Assembly (NCBI RefSeq): GCF_037860835.1
Contig: NZ_JBBEOG010000009.1
Coordinates: 1-64,000, forward strand
Length of the DNA stretch: 64,000 nt
From: Aquipuribacter nitratireducens
GTDB lineage: Bacteria > Actinomycetota > Actinomycetes > Actinomycetales > JBBAYJ01
Reading direction: 5' to 3'
The translations under genes were made by a program, and so were the position numbers. Every line of letters begins with the position of its first letter. The first letter of the stretch is position 1. The notes below the pieces were generated by a model. That model was given only the letters and a program-made list of their open reading frames with translations. It had not been told where the DNA came from and did not search any database. Positions 42,467 to 50,380 of this stretch are shown here, piece by piece.

Positions 42467-44023
42467 TCAGTACGCGCCGCGTCGCCGCAGGACGACGTCG
42501 ACCGTCCGCACGAGGATCGTGAGGTCGAACCCCAGGGACCAGTTCTCGACGTAGCGGACGTCGAGGCGGCGGCTCTCCCGCCACGACAGGTCGGAGCGCC
42601 CGCTCACCTGCCAGAGCCCGGTCAGGCCGGGGCGGACGAGGAGCCGCCGCGCGATGAAGCGGTCGTACTCGGCCGCCTCCACCGGCAGGCTCGGCCGCGG
42701 CCCCACGAGGGACATCTCCCCGCGCACGACGTTGACGAGCTGCGGGAGCTCGTCGAGCGACGTGCGGCGGAGCCAGGCGCCCACCCGAGTCACCCGGGGG
42801 TCCGCCTTGAGCTTGAAGAGCAGCCCGGCGCCCTCGTCGGCGTCGAGCAGCTCCGCGCGGCGCTGCTCGGCGTCGGTGCGCATCGTGCGGAACTTCAGCA
42901 TGGTGAACGTCGTCCCGTCCTTGCCCATGCGGGTCTGACGGAACAGCGCCGGGCCGGTGCTGTCGAGGCGGACGGCTGCGCCGATGCCGACGAGCACGGG
43001 CGCGAGCACGAGCAGCGCGAGCGCCGACACAACCCGGTCCGCGATCGCCTTGAGGACCCGGCGGGGACCGTCGAGCTCCGGGCGGTCGAGCCGCACCACG
43101 GGCAGGCCGCACACCGCGGACAGCGAGACCCGTGGCCCGATCGCCTCGACGAGGGGCGGGGCGATGGCGAGCTCGCGGCCGGCCGCCTCGAGCTGCGCCT
43201 GCAGCCCCCGGAGGTCCTCGATCTCGGCGAGGCCGAGCCCCGGGCACAGCATGACGACGTCCGCGTGGCAGCGCTCGCTCGCCGCCACCACGTCACGCAC
43301 GGCCCCGAGGCGGACCGGCGTCGAGACGTCCGGCTCGGGCCGGTCGGGAGTGCACGCCGCGACGACGTGCCAGCCGTGGTAGCGGTCACGGTGCATCCGC
43401 TGCGACAGCAGCCGCACGTCGTCGGCCGGACCGACGGCGAGCACCCGGACGCTCACCGCACCCGCGCGGTGTGCGGCGTGGGCGCGGGCGCGGACGACCC
43501 GTCGGGCGGCGCCGGTCGTCGCGCACAGGAGGGTGACGAGGAGCAGCGCCCCGCCGGCCCACTGCGCCGGGAGCAGTGCCCACCCCACCGCGAGCACGAC
43601 GACGGTGAACGCCGCGGCCGCAGCGATGACGCGCTGCAGCTCGGCGGACCCGCTCCAGAGGAAGCGTGGCTCGTAGGCGCGGCTCAGCAGCAGGCACCCG
43701 AGCCACAGCGCCACCGCGACAGGCGCGGCGGCCAACGCCAGGGCAGGGAGGTCGCCGGCGAGCACCCACCCGCCCAGCGGGACGAGCGTCGCGAGCGACG
43801 CCGCCACGAGGTCGGCCGCGACCGTGTGCGTCGACCGCCGCCGGGACGCGAGAACAGGGCGCTGCTCCTCCACCTGCGAGCGCTCGGTGATCGGCGCCGG
43901 TCGCGGTCGCGGCGCCCGCTCCGCGCGGACGAGCTCACCGAGCACGTGGAGCTGCTTGCGCACCGACGCGGGGAGGGGGTCGAGACTCGGGCCCAGGGTC
44001 TCCTCGAGCGGCTGGTCGGCCAC
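42467..44023 (-). CDS. Polyprenyl glycosylphosphotransferase, initiating enzyme (cluster 2)
   Basis: 518 residues. Four to five membrane spans come first (from AADLVAASLATLVPLGGWVL). A nucleotide-binding-like CoA-fold domain follows (VRVLAVGPADDVRLLSQRMH). The catalytic sugar-transferase domain has FRQTRMGKDGTTFTMLKFRT, RRTSLDELPQLVNVVRGEMS (with the catalytic Asp-Glu), GPRP and RPGLTGLWQVSGRSDLSWRE, ending RRRGAY. It moves a sugar 1-phosphate from a UDP sugar to undecaprenyl phosphate. The start at 44023 (GTG) has GGGAGG 7 bases upstream. First gene of the minus operon 44023-39699. Confidence 0.92.
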   Translation of the reverse strand: MADQPLEETLGPSLDPLPASVRKQLHVLGELVRAERAPRPRPAPITERSQVEEQRPVLASRRRSTHTVAADLVAASLATLVPLGGWVLAGDLPALALAAAPVAVALWLGCLLLSRAYEPRFLWSGSAELQRVIAAAAAFTVVVLAVGWALLPAQWAGGALLLVTLLCATTGAARRVVRARAHAAHRAGAVSVRVLAVGPADDVRLLSQRMHRDRYHGWHVVAACTPDRPEPDVSTPVRLGAVRDVVAASERCHADVVMLCPGLGLAEIEDLRGLQAQLEAAGRELAIAPPLVEAIGPRVSLSAVCGLPVVRLDRPELDGPRRVLKAIADRVVSALALLVLAPVLVGIGAAVRLDSTGPALFRQTRMGKDGTTFTMLKFRTMRTDAEQRRAELLDADEGAGLLFKLKADPRVTRVGAWLRRTSLDELPQLVNVVRGEMSLVGPRPSLPVEAAEYDRFIARRLLVRPGLTGLWQVSGRSDLSWRESRRLDVRYVENWSLGFDLTILVRTVDVVLRRRGAY

Positions 44024-44209
44024 CGGAACGCCTCCCGTCCTCGTCGTGCGGCGAACCGGTGCTGCGCGCGCCGGACGGTCGGTGCGCGGGGGGTCCACCC
44101 GGGAGGGACGCTAGGCGATGTCGCCCCGCTCCGTGACGGGTTTCGCGCAAACGGGTGAGGAGTTCCGTGGACCATCACTCACGGTGGCGAGCCGTCACCG
44201 AACAGGTGA

Positions 44210-44803
44210 TCAGGTTGCTGTGTGGAAGCGACCCTGAGCGGCAGCGAGACCCTCTGTGAGGACCATCTCGACGGCGTCGGCGGCGTCGACGACGAGCAGC
44301 TCGACCTCCGGTTGCTCCTTCTTCGCGAAGCCGGAGAGCACGAAGTCGGCGGGGTCCTGCCGCCCCGGGGGCCGTCCGATGCCGCAGCGAACCCGCACGT
44401 AGTCGCGGGTGCCGAGGGACTGCGAGACCGACCGCAAGCCGTTGTGGCCGCCCTCGCCCCCGCCGATCTTGAGCTTGAGGCGGCCGAGGTCGAGGTCGAG
44501 CTCGTCGTGGACCACGACGACGTGGTCAGGCTCGACCTTGTGGTAGCGGGCGAGCCCGGCGACCGGTCCACCGGACACGTTCATGTACGTGGTGGGCTTC
44601 GCGAGCACGACGCGCGGCCCGGGCGCCCCGCCGGGGGCGGCACCGAGGCGGGTCTCGACGACCTGCGCCTGGTGCCGGGAGCTCGAGAACCGCTCCCCGC
44701 GGGCGAGGGCGTCGACGACGACCTGGCCGATGTTGTGCCGGGTCCCCTCGTAGCGGGGACCGGGGTTGCCCAGGCCGACGACGAGCCACGTGCCGTCGCT
44801 CAT
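44210..44803 (-). CDS. pth: Peptidyl-tRNA hydrolase
   Basis: 197 residues, normal length. [20 protein letters not shown] has the invariant Asn of GNPG and the catalytic His. [13 protein letters not shown] and [20 protein letters not shown] (catalytic-site Asp) follow, then [13 protein letters not shown]. It cleaves peptidyl-tRNA released by stalled ribosomes. It lies 74 bases after rplY, the common actinobacterial order. Partial copies of this gene lie at 18672-18710, 21439-21483 and 22937-22989. Confidence 0.97.
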   Translation of the reverse strand: MSDGTWLVVGLGNPGPRYEGTRHNIGQVVVDALARGERFSSSRHQAQVVETRLGAAPGGAPGPRVVLAKPTTYMNVSGGPVAGLARYHKVEPDHVVVVHDELDLDLGRLKLKIGGGEGGHNGLRSVSQSLGTRDYVRVRCGIGRPPGRQDPADFVLSGFAKKEQPEVELLVVDAADAVEMVLTEGLAAAQGRFHTAT

Positions 44804-44822
44804 GCCGACCTGGGCCTCTCCC

Positions 44823-44861
44823 TGGTGCTGCGTGGTGCTGCGTGGTGCTGCTGGTGCTGCG
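44823..44861 (+). repeat. Four tandem TGGTGCTGCG units between rplY and pth
   Basis: Ten-base units at 44823-44832, 44833-44842, 44843-44851 (one base short) and 44852-44861. They occupy half of the 74-base spacer between the two housekeeping genes. Likely slippage-derived; no hairpin is needed to explain it. Confidence 0.7.
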
Positions 44862-44877
44862 GGCGAGCGAGCCGGCC

Positions 44878-45555
44878 TCAGGCCTGCTCGGCCTCCTGCG
44901 CGGCGTCCTCGGCGGCGGCGTCGCCCTCCGCCGCGGCGGGCTCACCGGCAGCGGGCTCCTCCGCGCCGGCCGCCCCGGCGCCGACCTCGGCCTCCGCCTC
45001 GGCGAGCTCGGCGTCGAGGTGGGTCTCGTTGACGCTGACGACGAGCGCCTCGGGGTCGGTGACGAGCGTGACGCCCTCGGGCAGCACGACGTCCTTCGCG
45101 TGGAGCTGGAAGCCGGCCGGCTTCTCGTCGACGTCGACGTGGAGGCTCTCGGGCAGGTGCGTCGCCTCGGCCTCGATGAGGAGCGTCTGGTGGTCGACGA
45201 CGACGACCGTGCCGCCCATCGCCTCGCCGTCGGTGACGACGGGGACCTCGACCTGGACCTTCTCGCCGCGGCGGACGGTGACGAAGTCGACGTGCTCGAT
45301 GAAGCCCTTGATCGGGTCGCGCTGGACGAACTTCGCGAGCGCGAGGTGCTCGTCGCCGGACAGGTCGAGCGTGACGACGGCGTTGCGGTGCTTGAGCGCG
45401 AGCATCGTCTCGTGGCCCGGCAGGGACAGGTGGAGGGGGGCCTCGCCGTGGCCGTAGACGACGGCGGGCACCTTGTCGGCCCGGCGCAGCCGGCGCGCCG
45501 CGCCCTTGCCGAACTCGGTGCGGCTCTCGGCGGGAAGGCGGATGTCGGCAGACAC
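44878..45555 (-). CDS. rplY: 50S ribosomal protein L25, CTC type
   Basis: 225 residues. The N-terminal 5S-rRNA-binding domain reads [20 protein letters not shown] and [20 protein letters not shown]. The C-terminal TL5/CTC domain has [20 protein letters not shown] and ends in an acidic Ala/Glu tail. GTG start with GAGGAG about 7 bases upstream. It precedes pth in the same direction. The prs/glmU genes often found upstream are not here; instead a terminator-like hairpin and a polysaccharide-type gene follow at higher coordinates. Confidence 0.95.
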   Translation of the reverse strand: MSADIRLPAESRTEFGKGAARRLRRADKVPAVVYGHGEAPLHLSLPGHETMLALKHRNAVVTLDLSGDEHLALAKFVQRDPIKGFIEHVDFVTVRRGEKVQVEVPVVTDGEAMGGTVVVVDHQTLLIEAEATHLPESLHVDVDEKPAGFQLHAKDVVLPEGVTLVTDPEALVVSVNETHLDAELAEAEAEVGAGAAGAEEPAAGEPAAAEGDAAAEDAAQEAEQA

Positions 45556-45713
45556 GGTGGTGCTCCTCAGCTGGTCGCGGGGACTTCTCGGACGGTCTCG
45601 GCTCGACGACGCAGCGGGGCCGCGTCTCGTCGATGACGGTCCGGCCGGAGGCCGGCCCCTCGCCGGGACAACTGCGACAGCCTAACCGACGCGCACGACA
45701 GGCACGACGGGCC

Positions 45714-45735
45714 GGAGCGCCGGCGACGGCGCTCC
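45714..45735 (-). terminator. Hairpin terminator after the PRTase-HAD gene
   Basis: A perfect 9-base stem (GGAGCGCCG paired with CGGCGCTCC) closes a 4-base loop, beginning 6 bases after the stop at 45741 on the minus strand. No U-tract follows, as is usual for actinobacterial terminators. It isolates rplY-pth from the upstream transcript. Confidence 0.6.
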
Positions 45736-45740
45736 TCCTG

Positions 45741-46724
45741 TCAACGGCGGCTCAACCCATCCAGCAACCTGCGCCCGAACCGCGACGCCCGCTCGCGGTT
45801 CCTGGCAACCTCGCGCGGCAGCCGCCAGCGGACCTGGTCGAGTCGGCGGGCCGGCCGCCCGACGGGCACGCCTGGGTAGACCATCTGACGTACATCGGTG
45901 CAGAAGACCGGTCGTCCAGCGATCTCGGCGATGCGCTGCGCCTGCCGCACGTCGCTCTCGATGAAGAGCCACGCGCTCGTCCGCCGGTACACCTCAGCCT
46001 TCCGCTCGGCGTGGTCCGAGGCGGCGCGACGCTCCTCGTGGCTCCCGGCCGGGTGCATCACCAGTTCCTTGTACCGGATCCCGTGGGCGGCCAGCCAGCG
46101 CTCGGTCTGCGGCCGGTACCGCTCGAGGCGCGATGTCACCAACCACCCCACCTCACGGGCCGGAACGAGCCGGGGTGGGACGTCGTCGATGAACGCCTCG
46201 TACGGCGCCCCGTCGGCCTCGCTCCCTTCAGGATCGCGGCAGAGGACTCCGTCGATGTCCATGCATGCCTGCCCGAGGTGTGTGTGGTGGAGCACGTTCC
46301 ACTCGAAGGCTCTCGGGACCGGGACCACGGAGTGGTGGTAGTCGACCCGCTGCTCGCCGTCGAGGCGCGCAGCGTAGACAACCCCGTACGAGATTCGTTC
46401 CTCCAGTACGTGCCCCCTCACCTTGTCTCTGGCCTCGGCGAGCGCGCCGCCGTAGTGGAGGCTGTCGTCGACGACGAGTATCCGGCGGGCGCTCGCGATC
46501 ACATCGGCAGGTGATCGGTTGCGCATGCGCTGGCCGGCCCCTAGCAGACGACCTGCGAGCAGACCCTCGAGATCGGCGAGCGGCGTGTGGAGGTGGAGGG
46601 CAAGGAGGTTGGCGGCGAGCAAGCCGCTGCGAGGGATCCCGGCGACGATGTCGATGTCGCGTGGCAGGCGATCGGCCCACTGCACGACGTCGCGGCCGAG
46701 GTCGGCGACGCTTCTGTACTCCAT
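45741..46724 (-). CDS. Phosphoribosyltransferase-HAD-like fusion protein
   Basis: 327 residues. The N-terminal half is a type I PRTase fold: DIVAGIPRSGLLAANLLALH and RRILVVDDSLHYGGALAEAR, the PRPP-binding loop. The C-terminal half starts near 150 with ACMDIDGVLCRDP, a HAD motif I (DxD), and continues LVTSRLERYRPQTERWL (motif II-like) and LFIESDVRQAQRIAEI (a motif IV-like ES/D segment). The pairing suggests transfer or removal of a phosphorylated group on a nucleotide or sugar. ATG at 46724 with GGAGG 5 bases upstream. Downstream hairpin at 45714-45735. Substrate unknown. Confidence 0.72.
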   Translation of the reverse strand: MEYRSVADLGRDVVQWADRLPRDIDIVAGIPRSGLLAANLLALHLHTPLADLEGLLAGRLLGAGQRMRNRSPADVIASARRILVVDDSLHYGGALAEARDKVRGHVLEERISYGVVYAARLDGEQRVDYHHSVVPVPRAFEWNVLHHTHLGQACMDIDGVLCRDPEGSEADGAPYEAFIDDVPPRLVPAREVGWLVTSRLERYRPQTERWLAAHGIRYKELVMHPAGSHEERRAASDHAERKAEVYRRTSAWLFIESDVRQAQRIAEIAGRPVFCTDVRQMVYPGVPVGRPARRLDQVRWRLPREVARNRERASRFGRRLLDGLSRR

Positions 46725-46781
46725 GTCCGCCTCCGGTTGTCTGGAGATTGGGGTCTCGAGGTGGCCGGGTCGCTGAGGACC

Positions 46782-47837
46782 CTAGCGACGGGCGACGCCG
46801 GAGGGGTCCCGGTCGCCGCTGCTCCCGACAGCCGTGCGTCGGGACGCGCCGCGGCGCGCCCACGTCACGAGACCGGGTAGCGCGAACAGCCACTGCACGG
46901 GCGCGGTCGCGCGGCAGCGCGCCAACACGGCACCGGCCCCGAGCGCGACGACGGCCCCGACCAGCGCGAGGACCGCCCAGTTCCTGACGCCGGCCGCGAC
47001 CAGGAGCCCGATCACCACGGTGGCGACGGGGAAGTGCGACACGTAGTAGACGAGCGATGCCTCCCCGACGTGTCGCAGCGGTCGCGTCCACGTCATGCGC
47101 GCGACCACGGGCGCGAGCTGCACGCCGACCATGAGGCCGCCGAGCGTCGCGAGCGCGGTGGGCGGACCGTACCCAGAGGTGGGGTCGGCGGCGTCCACAA
47201 CCGTGCTACCGACGACCCACTGGACGACGACGAGCAGGAGACCGACCGGTACCACCCAGCGGGACCTCGTCAGCCACCGCCACACTGCGAGCCGGCTCCG
47301 TACCAGGTGACCGAGCATGAACAGGGCGAAGAGGTAGACCAGTCGCTCTGTGTACTTGGAGCCGGTCGGCGCGAGGACAGCGAGAGCGAAGGACACCGCG
47401 ACGACCCATGACGCAGGCAGGGCACGGAGCATCCAGGCAGCGGCGAAGAAGACCAGGAGGAACAGGAGGAACCAGAGGTAGGTGCCACCGCGCGCGTAGA
47501 GGAACGGCGAGGCCACCGGCCAGGTGACGACGGCGAACACCGCCGTCCACACGAGGTACGGCCAGCCGATGTTCGACAGCTTCCCGGAGAAGTAGCGGCT
47601 TGGCGGCTTCTCGAGCGCGCGGCCCAGCAGCATCCCGGAGAGGATCACGAGCAGGGGGATACGAAAGGGCGCGAGGTACGCGTTCGCCGCCTCCACCCAT
47701 CCCGGCGCGGTGACGCCGTCCATCTCCGTGAGCACGACGGCGTGATAGACGACGACGAGGACGACGGCCGTGCCGCGCAGCAGGTCCATCCACTCGTGGC
47801 GAGACGCTCGAGGGCGTCCTGTCTCGTCCGGTGTCAC
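46782..47837 (-). CDS. Acyltransferase-3 family membrane protein (OafA/WecH-like)
   Basis: 351 residues with about ten membrane spans. HEWMDLLRGTAVVLVVVYHA has the R and H typical of the family. FRIPLLVILSGMLLG, then YLVWTAVFAV and YLWFLLFLLVFFAAAW follow. SLVYYVSHFPVATVVIG near the C-terminus is the conserved HxP region. It would move an acetyl or other acyl group onto sugars across the membrane. GTG start. It follows a hairpin at 47955-47975 and precedes the PRTase-HAD gene by 57 bases, probably in one transcript. Confidence 0.87.
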   Translation of the reverse strand: MTPDETGRPRASRHEWMDLLRGTAVVLVVVYHAVVLTEMDGVTAPGWVEAANAYLAPFRIPLLVILSGMLLGRALEKPPSRYFSGKLSNIGWPYLVWTAVFAVVTWPVASPFLYARGGTYLWFLLFLLVFFAAAWMLRALPASWVVAVSFALAVLAPTGSKYTERLVYLFALFMLGHLVRSRLAVWRWLTRSRWVVPVGLLLVVVQWVVGSTVVDAADPTSGYGPPTALATLGGLMVGVQLAPVVARMTWTRPLRHVGEASLVYYVSHFPVATVVIGLLVAAGVRNWAVLALVGAVVALGAGAVLARCRATAPVQWLFALPGLVTWARRGASRRTAVGSSGDRDPSGVARR

Positions 47838-47954
47838 GGTGATGCCCCTCGTCGACGGGTCGCGTTCTCGGCCGCGTCTCCCTCGACGTCACTCGACGAT
47901 GACGCATGAATGCGGACCGACGCGAGTCCTGGTGGCCCGGTGCGACGTGGGGTT

Positions 47955-47975
47955 TGTCACGTCGCTCCCGTGACA
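47955..47975 (-). terminator. Perfect hairpin immediately after the secreted-protein gene
   Basis: TGTCACG pairs with CGTGACA around a 7-base loop. It starts at the base after the stop codon of the gene at 47976-49181 (minus strand). No U-run follows. It could instead be a protein-binding palindrome in the upstream region of the acyltransferase gene. Confidence 0.5.
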
Positions 47976-49181
47976 TCAGTCCGCGACGTCGGGCCGGCCG
48001 TAGTCCTCGGGTAGGACCTCGAGGGCGTCCCACGGGAAGTCGGCGAGAACCTCGTAGGTGGGCGTCCCGTCGAGTAGCTCCTCCCAGGGGTTCTGGCCGG
48101 TCGCCTGCTGCTCCGGCACGCCGCTCTCCGTGGTCACCGCGAGCGTGTCTGCGCGGTCGGTGACGACGAAGCCGTACTCCTGACCAGCCCGGGCGATCAT
48201 CTCCGCGACGGGGTGAAGATCGAGCGCTTCGACGTCCACGTCGTCGTCGAGGCGCAACCGCGTGCCCTCGGGGACGGCGTCGGGGTCGTCGCTCCAGCCG
48301 TCAGAGCGCTGCGCGGGCCAGCTGTACTCCTTCCACGTCGCGGGCTCCGGGATCGCCAGCGCGACAGCGTGCTCGATCCGCCCCGCGCGGACGTCCGCGA
48401 TGCGGACCATGCCGGCGGTGTGGGACAGCCCGGTGGCGGTGGAGCCCCAGCCGTCCTCGAAGATGCCCTCGCTCTCCGACACCTCGTCGAGACGGCCGCC
48501 CCAGCAGGCGTACCAGCCGCCTTCGCGCTCGTCGGCGCGCCAGAACTCCCACAGCTGGTCGGTGGTCGGCGAGTAGACCGACAGCGCCCGGTCTCGGCCC
48601 TCGGCGGGTTCGGCGCCCTCGGGGATGGGGACCTCGGCGAACTGGTCGTCCCAGCCGTCGGGCAGGTAGCCCTTGTCCTGGCAGTCGTCGAAGGCGACGT
48701 CCGTTGTCGGCGTGCCGGGTTCGGCCACGTAGTAGCTGTTGTTGTAGTCCCACACGTTGAGGGAGGCGACTCCCCCGTACCGGTCGGCGAAGGAGGCGAG
48801 CAGGTGGTCCCGCAGCGCCTCTGACCGCTCGTGCAGAGGCGCGTCCGACACGTCCTCCCGCCACAGGCTGTCCGCCGAGAACGGGTAGCCCGCGAGGGAC
48901 TTCGAGGCCGCCGACGGCTCGGACCGCGGGTCGACGACTACCGCCTCGCTCGGCACCGGGTTCGACGCCTCGGATCTGTTGTCGCGCGCCTGCGGCCCGA
49001 CGGGCTCCTCGACCGCGGCGGCGGGAGGCGAGGCCGTCATTCGTGGCGGGCTCGCCGTCCTCTCCCAGGTGCCTGCGCCGAGCGCGACGGCAGCGAGCCC
49101 GCCGACGGCTCCGACGGACAGCAGCACGATTCCGGTCCGCGAGGAAGCGGACCCCGTCGTGCTGTCGTCCGTGTCGGTCAT
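47976..49181 (-). CDS. Exported protein of an unrecognised conserved family (paralogue 1)
   Basis: 401 residues. An N-terminal membrane anchor (TGIVLLSVGAVGGLAAVALG) is followed by a disordered linker and a domain of about 280 residues. Its blocks are [72 protein letters not shown] and [20 protein letters not shown]. It shares nearly all of these with the protein at 50381-51934. I do not recognise the family by name. The density of Trp and Tyr on a secreted sheet-like domain would suit carbohydrate binding or hydrolysis, which is inference only. Confidence 0.75.
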   Translation of the reverse strand: MTDTDDSTTGSASSRTGIVLLSVGAVGGLAAVALGAGTWERTASPPRMTASPPAAAVEEPVGPQARDNRSEASNPVPSEAVVVDPRSEPSAASKSLAGYPFSADSLWREDVSDAPLHERSEALRDHLLASFADRYGGVASLNVWDYNNSYYVAEPGTPTTDVAFDDCQDKGYLPDGWDDQFAEVPIPEGAEPAEGRDRALSVYSPTTDQLWEFWRADEREGGWYACWGGRLDEVSESEGIFEDGWGSTATGLSHTAGMVRIADVRAGRIEHAVALAIPEPATWKEYSWPAQRSDGWSDDPDAVPEGTRLRLDDDVDVEALDLHPVAEMIARAGQEYGFVVTDRADTLAVTTESGVPEQQATGQNPWEELLDGTPTYEVLADFPWDALEVLPEDYGRPDVAD

Positions 49182-49251
49182 GCCTCTCCCGGCTAGGCCC
49201 CGTCGTTCGTTCGCAGCGCCAGGATAGGCGGGTAGGAGCGATGACCTGCGG

Positions 49252-50289
49252 TCAGCGGCCGGTGATCTGCTCGGCGAAGAAGTCGTCGAAGGGCCGGAGG
49301 TACTGCTCGGCGAGGTCGGAGGCCGCGGTCCGCGCCCAGGGCCCCCGGAGCATGGCGTCGAAGGTGGACCGGAACTCTTGGTACGCGGCCGCATCGGAGG
49401 CTGAGTAGCACACCTGCGCACCTGTCTTCCCCAGCCCGGCGACGAGTCCTTCGAGGTGAGGCAGCGGAGAGGCCTCTGGTCGCGGGTCGAACAGGTCGGT
49501 GAAGGCGCGGACCAGCAGCAGTCGGAAGTTCTTGTCGCGGAAGGGCCCTCTCGCGCGCAGGAAGCGCCGGTAGGTGCTGATGACGTAGTTGAAGTGCAGC
49601 ACCCCGCCCTGCGGCATCGCGACGAGCAGCCGCTCCTGAGGGGTGTGTAGCTGGCCCCAGAAGGTCGTGTCGAACGTGTGGAGCTGCCCGTCCACCTCGG
49701 CGTCGTGACCCATGAGGCGATGCGGCGGGAACGAGCGGAGCCACTCGACCGAGGCGACCATGTCCCAGGTCGCCGCCAATGTCCGACCCCGTGCGGCGAA
49801 CCACGGATCCCATGCCGGCTCGACACCAACGGCGACCGCGTCGTGCGCCACGGCGCGCTCGAACTGCTCCCGGTGAGCACCCGAGCCCGGGAGGAACAGG
49901 TCGGCGTCGTGCAGTAGGACGTGGGTGCTCTTCGACGCCCGTACACCGGTGATGATCTGGTAGGCGTGATTCCGTCCAGGGTCGCCCAGCCGCGGCAGGA
50001 TGCCTCTCTCCGGTTGCGGGAGCGGCAACAGCCGCAGCTCACCGGGCCAGTCCGCCGCCGACTCGGCGCAGATGCCGCGGACCTCGTCCGTCAGCCGGTC
50101 CGGCAGCACAACGGTGACCCGCCGATGCTCCGGATCCTGCAGACGCGCCGTCGCGAGCGCCATGCGGAGGAACACAGGCAGGTCCCCTGGTACCGGGAGC
50201 AGCAGGTCGTAGCCCGGTTCCCGAGGGCCGTCGTACTCACCCCAACGCGACAGCCGGGCACGCCACAGCGGGCGGGCAGCGGACGGCAT
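49252..50289 (-). CDS. GT-A-like glycosyltransferase, unassigned family
   Basis: 345 residues. GYDLLLPVPGDLPVFLRMAL, EHRRVTVVLPDRLTDEVRGI and THVLLHDADLFLPGSGAH give a GT-A-like order with a DAD metal motif. VDGQLHTFDTTFWGQLHTPQ and GVLHFNYVISTYRRFLRARG follow. There is no signal peptide or membrane span. It sits between two paralogous secreted proteins. The nucleotide-sugar transferase call rests on motif order; specificity is unknown. Confidence 0.6.
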   Translation of the reverse strand: MPSAARPLWRARLSRWGEYDGPREPGYDLLLPVPGDLPVFLRMALATARLQDPEHRRVTVVLPDRLTDEVRGICAESAADWPGELRLLPLPQPERGILPRLGDPGRNHAYQIITGVRASKSTHVLLHDADLFLPGSGAHREQFERAVAHDAVAVGVEPAWDPWFAARGRTLAATWDMVASVEWLRSFPPHRLMGHDAEVDGQLHTFDTTFWGQLHTPQERLLVAMPQGGVLHFNYVISTYRRFLRARGPFRDKNFRLLLVRAFTDLFDPRPEASPLPHLEGLVAGLGKTGAQVCYSASDAAAYQEFRSTFDAMLRGPWARTAASDLAEQYLRPFDDFFAEQITGR

Positions 50290-50320
50290 GGCACCCCCTG
50301 TCGACGAAGGTCCGGCGGTC

Positions 50321-50353
50321 GTCCGGGCCGCCTCAACCGTAGGCGGGCCGGAC
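50321..50353 (-). terminator. Long hairpin between two minus-strand genes
   Basis: 50321-50332 (GTCCGGGCCGCC) pairs with 50342-50353 (GGCGGGCCGGAC) with one internal mismatch zone and a 9-base loop. It lies 28 bases after the stop of the gene ending at 50381 and before the next start at 50289, so it probably ends that transcript. Confidence 0.5.
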
Positions 50354-50380
50354 CCGTACCGCCTGTCAGTGCGTGCCGTG

